Assembly (NCBI GenBank): GCA_903870955.1
Contig: CAIQEX010000362.1
Span: 1 to 5,376 of the forward strand
Direction: 5' to 3'
Source of the DNA: an uncultured beta proteobacterium
Lineage (GTDB): Bacteria > Pseudomonadota > Gammaproteobacteria > Burkholderiales > Burkholderiaceae_C
Length of the DNA: 5,376 nt
In this document: one piece after another, positions 1-5,376 of the stretch
How positions within the stretch are numbered: the first letter of the stretch is position 1
How the letters are laid out: each line of letters starts with the position of its first letter
Translations under genes and position numbers: made by a program
The notes under the pieces: model-generated
Told to the model about the DNA's origin: nothing
Database searches by the model: none
The model's input: only the letters and a program-made list of their open reading frames with translations

Positions 1-159
1 AAGAAACAGAATCTGGTTAGCGCAATGCTGCATGGTGACAAAGAACTGTCACAACCGGTGCACGCTTCACGCGACGATGGCAAATCGCGCACTTTAGCCG
101 TACTTCTTTTTGCAGCCTGCGCTGCCGTGGTGTTGCTAGGCGTGAAATTTGCAGGCTGA
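1..159 (+). CDS. C-terminal end of an unidentified protein with a terminal membrane segment (partial)
   Basis: Frame 1 is open from the left edge to the TGA at 157-159, giving the last 52 residues of a protein whose start lies outside the window. The visible part begins with a polar, charged stretch (KKQNLVSAMLHGDKEL, then SRDDGKSR). It ends in about 20 hydrophobic residues (TLAVLLFAACAAVVLLGVKF) followed by AG and the stop. This looks like a single C-terminal transmembrane helix, so the protein is probably tail-anchored or ends in its last membrane span, with the basic side before the helix probably cytoplasmic. I do not recognise the family and assign no function. The gene converges on the transporter at 166-1560 with a six-base gap. 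The reading frame is inferred from openness and the coherent polar-then-hydrophobic pattern; a fragment this short cannot be proved coding from this window alone. Confidence 0.6.
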   Translation, partial: KKQNLVSAMLHGDKELSQPVHASRDDGKSRTLAVLLFAACAAVVLLGVKFAG

Positions 160-165
160 TGCCTG

Positions 166-1560
166 TTAGGCGGTTTGCAAGGCCGTGTCAGCCTTTTTGC
201 GCAAACCTAGCGCCACCAGTAGCATGGCCAGCATCAAAACCGCGACCACGCTGTAGGCTTTGCTGAATCCCAGCGCGCCACCGCCAGCCAGGTCGGCGAT
301 GGCGCTGATCGAGGCCGCCGACGTCAAGGTACCAATGGCGGTGCAAATGTTGATCAGTCCCTGTGCCGCTGCGCGGACAGCAACCGGGGCTTCGTCAATT
401 GCGATGGAACGCAGCGCGCCGCCCACGACAATTCCGACGCCCAGACCCACCGGCACAGAAGCGATCAAAAACAGCCATAGGCCCTGGCTGGTGATGGCCG
501 CCAGGCCGTAGCCCAGCGCCAGCATGGCAAATCCCATCAGCACCATGCTGCGCGCGCCCAGGCGGTTCAGCAAGCGTCCACCGCCACCAGAACCCAACAT
601 CGAGCAGATCACCAACGGCAGCAGGACAAAGCCGGCGTTGCGCGTGGTGATGCCATAGGCGTGGGTGGCAATGGAGGTCAGAAATATGACGCTGCCCATA
701 CCGAACCCTGCACCCACGGCCAACAAATAGGTCGTGGACAGTTGTCGATTGCCAAACAAAAAGATCGGAATCAAGGGGGCTTGCGTGCGGTTTTCGACCA
801 CCACGAGTGCTGCCAAAAGAACAGCGACCAAAAGCAATAGCCAAGGCCACAACGCCATGCCCAAAGCGGGAGCCACCAACGGGTCCAGTACGCGGGTAAT
901 GCCCAGTACCAGAGCGGTGAGCAACGTAAAGGTAATCACAATGCCACGCACATCCAGCCGTGGCTGCGGCCCACTGGCCTTTGTACGTGGCAACACCTTT
1001 GTCCCCATGTACAGGATGACCGCTGCGATCGGGAGATTCAGCAAAAAGATCCAATGCCAACTCAGAGCCACCATCAGGACCGATGCCAATGGCGGCCCCA
1101 GAACGAAGGCCATGCCATAGGTGGCGCCAATCAGGCCAAGCATCTTGCCGCGCTGTTCGGGCTTGAACATGTCGCCCACCACGGCACTCGCCGTGGGGGT
1201 GATGCCGCCGGCACCAATGCCCTGAATGGCACGGCTGGCAATCACCATCCAGAAACTCGGCGACAGCGCAATCAGCAGCGAGCCAATGGCAAATACAGAG
1301 ACACTGAAAAGGTAAATCGGGCGCCGGCCAATGCGGTCGCTCAGGTTCGCCATGAGGGCCGTGCTGCACAGTGAGAACAACACAAACACGCTCATCACCA
1401 ATCCGACGGCGCGGTTGTCAACGCCAAAGGTTTCGCGTAGTACGGGAATTGCCGGGCCAACGATCGCTGTGTCCAGCGCCGCCATGAAGACTCCGGTAAA
1501 GAGAACGGTGATCAGGCCTTTGGGCACTGTACCTCCATCCGATTCTGCTGTAACTGCCAT
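166..1560 (-). CDS. MFS transporter, DHA2 (EmrB/QacA-like, 14-helix) drug:H+ antiporter family
   Basis: Predicted inner-membrane proton-coupled exporter of 464 residues, the usual size for 14-helix DHA2 proteins. Hydrophobic segments fall near residues 17-37, 53-71, 82-100, 104-124, 140-160, 166-186, 205-222, 236-255, 277-299, 307-325, 338-356, 360-384, 400-420 and 434-453. Family signatures visible are the helix-1 motif ALDTAIVGPAIP (28-39, with Asp30), motif A NLSDRIGRRP between helices 2 and 3 (72-81), motif B with Arg110 (SRAIQGIGAGG), motif C around 145-160, and WHWIFLLNLPIA (168-179). Motif C reads GPPLAS where DHA2 members usually have GPxLGG, a mild departure. A second motif-A-like loop (GGGGRLLNRLGAR, 325-337) marks the later half. 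The ATG at 1558-1560 has a modest purine-rich GGGA about five bases upstream. Substrate cannot be read from the sequence; antibiotics, dyes or a metabolite are all possible. No membrane-fusion partner or regulator gene lies beside it in the window. It appears monocistronic, with its own promoter. Confidence 0.9.
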   Translation of the reverse strand: MAVTAESDGGTVPKGLITVLFTGVFMAALDTAIVGPAIPVLRETFGVDNRAVGLVMSVFVLFSLCSTALMANLSDRIGRRPIYLFSVSVFAIGSLLIALSPSFWMVIASRAIQGIGAGGITPTASAVVGDMFKPEQRGKMLGLIGATYGMAFVLGPPLASVLMVALSWHWIFLLNLPIAAVILYMGTKVLPRTKASGPQPRLDVRGIVITFTLLTALVLGITRVLDPLVAPALGMALWPWLLLLVAVLLAALVVVENRTQAPLIPIFLFGNRQLSTTYLLAVGAGFGMGSVIFLTSIATHAYGITTRNAGFVLLPLVICSMLGSGGGGRLLNRLGARSMVLMGFAMLALGYGLAAITSQGLWLFLIASVPVGLGVGIVVGGALRSIAIDEAPVAVRAAAQGLINICTAIGTLTSAASISAIADLAGGGALGFSKAYSVVAVLMLAMLLVALGLRKKADTALQTA

Positions 1561-1580
1561 TTACTTCCCACACAAATTGG

Positions 1581-1602
1581 TGCGTATCGGAGGCGATACA
1601 CA
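1581..1602. promoter_or_regulatory. Inverted repeat, candidate operator of the MFS transporter gene
   Basis: Arms TGCGTATCG (1581-1589) and CGATACACA (1594-1602) are reverse complements except for one base, around the spacer GAGG; the inner six pairs (GTATCG/CGATAC) are perfect. The dyad lies just downstream of the TATAAT box at 1607-1612 on the minus strand and covers the expected transcription start near 1600. That is the usual place for a repressor site of a TetR- or MarR-type regulator controlling an efflux gene. A weaker dyad, CACAAATTGGTG (1571-1582), sits next to it. The inverted repeat is seen directly; its use as an operator is inferred, and no regulator gene is present in the window. 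Confidence 0.5.
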
Positions 1603-1606
1603 GGTA

Positions 1607-1634
1607 ATTATAGAAGCCGCACCGCCGGAGTCCC
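1607..1634 (-). promoter_or_regulatory. Predicted sigma-70 promoter of the MFS transporter gene
   Basis: On the minus strand a perfect -10 hexamer TATAAT lies at 1607-1612. With a 16-base spacer the -35 position (1629-1634) reads GGGACT, matching TTGACA at only three of six bases. A strong -10 with a weak -35 suggests moderate or activator-assisted transcription. The predicted start is near 1600, leaving about 40 bases of leader before the ATG. The promoter lies beyond the rne terminator in the direction of transcription, so the transporter is a separate transcription unit. Confidence 0.55.
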
Positions 1635-1673
1635 GCGCCGCCTGCTGACGGTGCCGCGACCTGTCCAGGGCAT

Positions 1674-1701
1674 AAAAAAAGGGCACCTTTCGGTGCCCTT
1701 T
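1674..1701 (-). terminator. Rho-independent terminator of rne
   Basis: Read on the minus strand, stem GGGCACC, tetraloop GAAA (a GNRA loop) and stem GGTGCCC are followed directly by seven Ts; AAA before the stem can also pair with the first Ts. This is a near-ideal intrinsic terminator. It begins about 20 bases after the rne TAA stop (1722-1724). On the plus strand the hairpin is followed by only three Ts, so termination there would be weaker. Confidence 0.93.
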
Positions 1702-1721
1702 CTGCTGGCAGCGGTTTTCGC

Positions 1722-4700
1722 TTAACTCGGAGTGGTTTCCTCGAAAGGAAGCGTCAAGTTGCGCAAATCACGCTTGGTTTCAACCAGTACCAACGGGCCT
1801 GCGTCAATCGTCACAGGTGCGGGACGCTCGCGCGGCACATGCACCGGTTGCGGTTCGGCAGCAATCGCCGCTTGCACCTTGGCCACGCTTTCCGCATTGG
1901 TGTTGACCCACTGAAGGCCCGAGCTTTGGGCAACCTGAATCAGGTCGTCCTGGGGCAGAGCGTATTGGGTTACCTTAGGCATGGCGGCCGCGGCCACTGT
2001 TTCAGCGGTAGCGGGGGCTTTGTGCGCTGGTGCGGGAACTGTCACAGGAACTGCAACTTCGGCTACTGGAGCCGCCGACACAACCTGGGGCTGGACCTCC
2101 GGCGCAACGGCCGCATCCGTCACGATGGCTGCGGGCGTGTAGGCCTGCTGGGCTTCGAGCTGAATCACGACCGGAGCTTGCTCTGTCATGGGCACAGATT
2201 CGCCAGCAGCAATTTCTGCAACACCGTTCTCCGTGAACTCGTGGCGTGGTGGGCGATCTCCACGGGGACCGCGGTCACGGCCATAACGGTCACGCGAGCG
2301 TTTTTCACGCGGCTCGCCGTTGTTGCCATTGTTGCCATTGGCATTGCCGTTTCGGGCTTCGCCATTCTGTGCTTCAGCGGTCTGGCCTTCTTCAGGCACA
2401 AACATGGCCTGTTGCGTCTGGCCTTCGGCTTGGGAGTTTTGACCTTCTGGACGCGGGCCACGCTCGCCGCCACGGCCACGACCGCCACGGTTGCCGCGAC
2501 CACGTCCTTCGGATCGCTGGCCTTCAGAGCCTTCGGCACCGACTTCGCCGCGATTCAGGTCACGGTTGGCATCCATGCTTTCTTCACGCTCAACCGGGCG
2601 GCTGTCGCCGTCCTGGCCTTCGGTGCGGTCACCGCGCGGGTTGCGGTTGCCACGCTCGCCGCCACGGTCTCCGCGTTCCGTACGTTCACCACGCTCTGGG
2701 CGCGGTGCGCGCTCGGGGCGTTGTTCGCGGTTGGCGTTGCCGGCGTCTACACCCACGGCATCGACTGCCATTGGTTTGCCTTCGGCATCGAAGCGCTCGC
2801 GCTGTTGGCCATTGCCACGCTCAGTGCGCTCACCGCGCTCGCCACCGCGGCCACCGCGTCCGCCACGGCCACCGCGGCCTTCGCTGCGTCCGCCTTCCAC
2901 TCCGCCTTCAGGGCGTTGTCCCTCGGCACGCTGGCCTTCCGGACGCTCTCCGCGCTCACCGCCACGGCCTTCGCCGCGGGGTCCACGACCCCCTTCATTG
3001 CGGCCACCACGACCACCGCGATTGCCATCACGACCACCTTCACGGGGAGGGCGGCCATCGCGCTTTTCTTCGGTCTTGGCGGGTGCTGCCACAGCTGGCT
3101 TGGCAGGTGCGGGTGCATCGCCACCAAACAGGCCCTTGATCCAGCCAAAGAAGCCGCTGCTAGCCGGTGCGGCAGGTGCCACCACAGCCTTGGGTGCGGT
3201 CGCCGCAACCGGTGTGGCCTTGGCCACTTCGGGTTTCGGAATGGCAACCGGTGCGGGTGCATCCGGCAGCACACCCTTGATGACCGGGGTCTGCTTGTTG
3301 GTCGGCTCTTGTGAGCGACGGGTCACGCTGGTGGCGTCTTCCATCTCATCAGCCATTTTGTAGCTGGCTTCGATGTTGTCCAGGCGCGGATCATCGTGCT
3401 TCAGACGCTCGAGCTTGTAGTTGGGCGTTTCCAGATTCTTGTTGGGAACCATCAGCACATTGATGCGCTGCTTGAGCTCGATCTTGGCGATTTCGGTGCG
3501 CTTTTCATTGAGCAGGAAGGAAGCCACATCGACCGGAACCTGGCACAGCACCGAGGCCGTGTTGTCCTTGAGCGACTCTTCCTGGATGATGCGCAAAATT
3601 TGCAGGGCCGAGCTTTCCGTGTCACGGATGTGGCCGGAGCCGCCGCAACGCGGGCAGGGAATCGATGCACCTTCGGAGAGTGCAGGGCGCAGGCGCTGAC
3701 GGCTCATTTCCATCAGACCGAATTTGCTGATGGTGCCGAACTGCACGCGGGCACGGTCCTGGCGCAAAGCATCGCGCAAGCGGTTTTCCACTTCGCGGCG
3801 ATTGCGGGACTCTTCCATGTCGATAAAGTCGATCACGATCAGACCACCCAAGTCGCGCAGACGCATCTGGCGTGCCACTTCGTCGGCGGCTTCCAGGTTG
3901 GTGCGGGTGGCGGTTTCTTCGATGTCGCCGCCCTTGATGGCGCGGGCCGAGTTCACGTCCACAGAAACCAGAGCTTCGGTGTGATCGATGACGATGGCAC
4001 CGCCACTTGGCAGTTGCACGGTACGGGCGTAGGCCGATTCGATCTGGTGTTCGATCTGGAAGCGGCTGAACAGCGGGGCGTCGTCGCGGTAGCGTTTGAC
4101 GCGGGCGGCGTGCTCGGGCATGACGTGGGCCATGAACTGCTGGGCCTGCTCGTACACGTCGTCGGTGTCGATCAGGATGTCGCCGATGTCGTGGTTGAAG
4201 TAGTCGCGGATGGCGCGGATCACCAGGCTGGATTCCTGATAAATCAGGAAAGCGCCCTTGGTACCCTTGGCGGCGCCGTCAATCGCGGTCCAGAGCTTGA
4301 GCAGGTAGTTCAGGTCCCACTGCAGTTCGGGCGCGCTGCGGCCGATGCCGGCAGTGCGCGCAATGATGCTCATGCCGTTGGGGTATTCGAGCTGGTCCAG
4401 TGCTTCCTTGAGGTCGGCACGGTCTTCACCCTCGATACGGCGGCTCACGCCACCTCCACGCGGGTTGTTGGGCATCAGCACGACGTAGCGGCCGGCCAGC
4501 GAGATGAAGGTGGTCAGGGCTGCGCCCTTGTTGCCACGTTCTTCTTTTTCTACTTGCACCAACAGTTCCTGGCCTTCACGGATGGCGTCCTGGATGCGGG
4601 CATTGCCAGCGGAGACACCTTGCTGGAAGAACTGTTTGGAGATTTCCTTGAAAGGCAAAAATCCGTGGCGGTCTTCACCGTAGTCCACAAAGCAGGCTTC

Positions 4701-4859
4701 CAGGGAGGGCTCGACGCGTGTCACCACGGCTTTATAGATATTGCCCTTGCGCTGTTCGCGTCCTTCAATTTCGATTTCGTAGTCGAGGAGTTTTTGTCCG
4801 TCGACAATGGCCAAGCGGCGTTCTTCAGCCTGCGTAGCGTTGATAAGCATCCGTTTCAT
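1722..4859 (-). CDS. rne: Ribonuclease E, RNA degradosome endonuclease and scaffold
   Basis: Single-strand-specific, 5'-end-sensing endoribonuclease that starts mRNA decay and processes rRNA and tRNA precursors; family knowledge places it as a tetramer at the inner membrane. The 1045-residue product begins MKRMLINATQ exactly like E. coli RNase E, which fixes the start; AAGGA lies eight bases upstream. Order of parts: RNase H-like pieces (about 1-34, 211-278), S1 domain (35-118; Phe57 and Phe67), 5' sensor (119-210; Arg168-Thr169), DNase I-like catalytic domain (279-400; Asp301, Asn303, Asp344 in LVSVDVNSARA and LIVIDFIDM), Zn-link CPRC (Cys402, Cys405) and small domain to about 505. All key residues are intact. 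The C-terminal half is predicted disordered: an amphipathic helix candidate GFFGWIKGLFGG (569-580), an Arg/Gly/Glu-rich region (600-870), an Ala/Pro/Val linker (880-960), and a conserved-looking end (966-1045). The Zn-link and long tail make RNase E likelier than RNase G. It appears monocistronic, ending at the terminator at 1674-1701. Confidence 0.98.
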   Translation of the reverse strand: MKRMLINATQAEERRLAIVDGQKLLDYEIEIEGREQRKGNIYKAVVTRVEPSLEACFVDYGEDRHGFLPFKEISKQFFQQGVSAGNARIQDAIREGQELLVQVEKEERGNKGAALTTFISLAGRYVVLMPNNPRGGGVSRRIEGEDRADLKEALDQLEYPNGMSIIARTAGIGRSAPELQWDLNYLLKLWTAIDGAAKGTKGAFLIYQESSLVIRAIRDYFNHDIGDILIDTDDVYEQAQQFMAHVMPEHAARVKRYRDDAPLFSRFQIEHQIESAYARTVQLPSGGAIVIDHTEALVSVDVNSARAIKGGDIEETATRTNLEAADEVARQMRLRDLGGLIVIDFIDMEESRNRREVENRLRDALRQDRARVQFGTISKFGLMEMSRQRLRPALSEGASIPCPRCGGSGHIRDTESSALQILRIIQEESLKDNTASVLCQVPVDVASFLLNEKRTEIAKIELKQRINVLMVPNKNLETPNYKLERLKHDDPRLDNIEASYKMADEMEDATSVTRRSQEPTNKQTPVIKGVLPDAPAPVAIPKPEVAKATPVAATAPKAVVAPAAPASSGFFGWIKGLFGGDAPAPAKPAVAAPAKTEEKRDGRPPREGGRDGNRGGRGGRNEGGRGPRGEGRGGERGERPEGQRAEGQRPEGGVEGGRSEGRGGRGGRGGRGGERGERTERGNGQQRERFDAEGKPMAVDAVGVDAGNANREQRPERAPRPERGERTERGDRGGERGNRNPRGDRTEGQDGDSRPVEREESMDANRDLNRGEVGAEGSEGQRSEGRGRGNRGGRGRGGERGPRPEGQNSQAEGQTQQAMFVPEEGQTAEAQNGEARNGNANGNNGNNGEPREKRSRDRYGRDRGPRGDRPPRHEFTENGVAEIAAGESVPMTEQAPVVIQLEAQQAYTPAAIVTDAAVAPEVQPQVVSAAPVAEVAVPVTVPAPAHKAPATAETVAAAAMPKVTQYALPQDDLIQVAQSSGLQWVNTNAESVAKVQAAIAAEPQPVHVPRERPAPVTIDAGPLVLVETKRDLRNLTLPFEETTPS
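2250..3062 (-). repeat. Low-complexity RGG/RGE-rich coding repeat inside rne
   Basis: These bases encode roughly residues 600-870 of RNase E, made largely of Arg, Gly and Glu with Gln, Asn and Asp. Degenerate short units recur: RGG/RGGR runs (615-620, 662-673, 791-798), EGQR/PEGQ (640-652), RSEGRG (658-663 and 782-787) and ERGERTERG (674-682 and 722-730). The repetition is clear in the protein but blurred in DNA by varied third codon positions. RGG-rich disordered segments are known RNA-binding and condensate-forming elements; that role is inferred here. The skewed composition also creates long spurious open frames on the opposite strand. Confidence 0.85.
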
Positions 4860-4867
4860 GGGGTGCG

Positions 4868-4872
4868 TCCTT
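4868..4872 (-). promoter_or_regulatory. rne: Ribosome binding site of rne
   Basis: AAGGA on the minus strand, eight bases before the ATG at 4857-4859. It supports the start that gives the conserved N-terminus MKRMLINAT. Its 5' neighbour, ACTGAAG (4873-4879), can pair with CTTCAGT upstream (4921-4927), which would place a helix end against the ribosome site. Confidence 0.8.
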
Positions 4873-5148
4873 CTTCAGTAAGTACATGCCCAAAATGGGC
4901 TAACGGTGCCTGACTGACGAACTGAAGTGAGGTGGAATTGCCGGAGAACTTCTAACTACACGAGGTGTCGAAGCGTGGGCACGTGGATGGGAACGAGGGG
5001 GGGAGTTTGTGAATTTGCGCTCTGGTAAGAGGCAGACGTCACCGAATCTAAGCGGGCTGCGGGCAGACGCACGGCTAAGGGCTGCGCGATAACGCACCGC
5101 AGGCACATGCTCAATAGTCTCCACAACACAAACATCTCGTTTTTATCC

Positions 5149-5173
5149 GTTTGCAAACCGTGGGCTTGCAAAC
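5149..5173 (-). other. Stem-loop in the rne leader
   Basis: On the minus strand the arms GTTTGCAAGCC (5163-5173) and GGTTTGCAAAC (5149-5159) form an 11-pair stem with a CAC loop. One pair is G-U in the minus-strand RNA; the same position is an A-C mismatch in plus-strand RNA, so the structure favours the rne transcript. It is followed by ACGGATAAAAACG, with no U-run, so it is not an intrinsic terminator. It lies roughly 290 bases before the rne start codon. Confidence 0.6.
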
Positions 5174-5362
5174 TTGGGGTATTCCGTATCAGGGTTTCAA
5201 TTCGTCGGATTGACCGCTTGGCAGACTGCCATCACACGCAAGTGGCGGATGATTTACAGGCTGTCCCAGACGGCGGCATCGACCTTCCAGCATTGCGGCA
5301 AATGGGCTGTGGACTAAACTCCAGCTAAATCAACCACTTACAGCGCGTCGCTAGTGAAACAC

Positions 5363-5368
5363 ATTATA
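5363..5368 (-). promoter_or_regulatory. Predicted -10 box of the rne promoter
   Basis: A perfect TATAAT in the context CCCCTATAATGTG on the minus strand. The matching -35 element would fall around 5386, outside the window, so the promoter cannot be confirmed here. The predicted transcription start is near 5356. In many proteobacteria rluC lies divergently upstream of rne; if so here, its start and promoter lie at or beyond the right edge. Confidence 0.5.
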
Positions 5369-5376
5369 GGGGCCAA

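Larger units (their letters stand above)
4860..5356 (-). promoter_or_regulatory. Long structured 5' leader of rne (predicted, about 0.5 kb)
   Basis: No convincing gene lies between the rne start and the right edge, and the only good -10 box seen for rne is at 5363-5368, so the transcript would carry about 497 untranslated bases. Hairpins on the minus strand are at 5306-5325, 5219-5231, 5149-5173 (the strongest) and 4888-4900, plus a long-range pairing 4921-4927 with 4873-4879 next to the Shine-Dalgarno sequence. E. coli rne has a 361-base leader through which RNase E cleaves its own mRNA; a similar feedback role here is inference from length, position and structure, since I see no sequence similarity. 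Additional promoters closer to the gene cannot be excluded. Confidence 0.55.

Noticed and set aside
395..1369. Alternative minus-strand frame of 324 codons inside the transporter
   Set aside because: The product is His/Trp/Cys/Arg-rich with no membrane helices, whereas the frame at 166-1560 gives a coherent 14-helix transporter with family motifs.
2250..3062. Repetitive tract considered as a CRISPR or non-coding satellite
   Set aside because: There are no constant-length repeats or unique spacers, and the repetition follows codons of an intact RNase E frame.
1839..3314. Plus-strand open frame of 491 codons antisense to rne
   Set aside because: It lies opposite the RNase E tail, where Arg/Gly/Glu/Pro codons leave few stops on the other strand. 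Its product is low-complexity Ala/Thr/Phe with no recognisable domain, while the rne frame is unmistakable. The overlapping plus-strand frame 2246-3139 fails for the same reason.
3396..4913. Plus-strand open frame of 505 codons antisense to the rne catalytic half
   Set aside because: It is the complement of a strongly conserved RNase E frame in GC-biased DNA. The product resembles no family I know, and its openness follows from codon bias on the coding strand.
4997..5003. Run of seven Gs (Cs in the rne transcript)
   Set aside because: It is a single homopolymer with no neighbouring G-runs for a quadruplex and no coding frame in which slippage would matter.
4900..5328. Small ORFs in the rne upstream region (4900-5124 minus, 4956-5171 minus, 5107-5328 plus)
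   Set aside because: None has a convincing ribosome site. One begins with TTG, the frames overlap one another on both strands, and the products show no domain or coherent hydrophobic pattern. Conservation could still rescue one of them.
5337..5370. Possible plus-strand promoter (CTTACA ... CATTAT/TATAGG) for a divergent gene
   Set aside because: Spacings are 19 or more bases and both hexamers match poorly. The same bases give a perfect TATAAT on the minus strand, which is the better explanation.

Overview
The window looks like chromosomal DNA of a betaproteobacterium, most likely Burkholderiales and perhaps Comamonadaceae. The main reason is the large RNase E: its catalytic half is easily recognised against the Escherichia coli enzyme, and it carries a long Arg/Gly/Glu-rich tail ending in a short ordered-looking block (GLQWVNT ... 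PLVLVET) that I associate with this order. Moderately high GC and CTATAATG-type -10 boxes fit. No mobile element, tRNA, rRNA, CRISPR array or phage gene is visible.

Layout, left to right. Positions 1-159 (+) hold the last 52 codons of an unidentified protein with a C-terminal membrane segment. Six bases later, in convergent orientation, is a complete 14-helix DHA2-type major facilitator transporter (166-1560, -). Its 161-bp upstream gap holds a -10 TATAAT box and an inverted repeat over the predicted transcription start, so it probably has its own regulated promoter. The same gap holds a textbook Rho-independent terminator (1674-1701, -) that ends the next transcription unit. That unit is rne, ribonuclease E (1722-4859, -, 1045 aa). 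Upstream of rne lie about 517 bases without a convincing gene (4860-5376). They read best as the rne promoter (TATAAT, minus strand, at the right edge) and an unusually long, hairpin-rich 5' leader of about 0.5 kb.

Functionally, rne is the core housekeeping gene: the endonuclease and scaffold of the RNA degradosome. The transporter is an independent accessory unit, insulated by the terminator. I see no sign that transporter and RNase E act together. I found no wholly new system. The most interesting material is regulatory: the structured rne leader, which suggests autoregulation as known in E. coli but with no sequence similarity I can demonstrate, and the operator-like dyad in front of the transporter. 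In the RNase E tail, the membrane-helix candidate, the RGG-rich stretch and the paired C-terminal motifs deserve a look.
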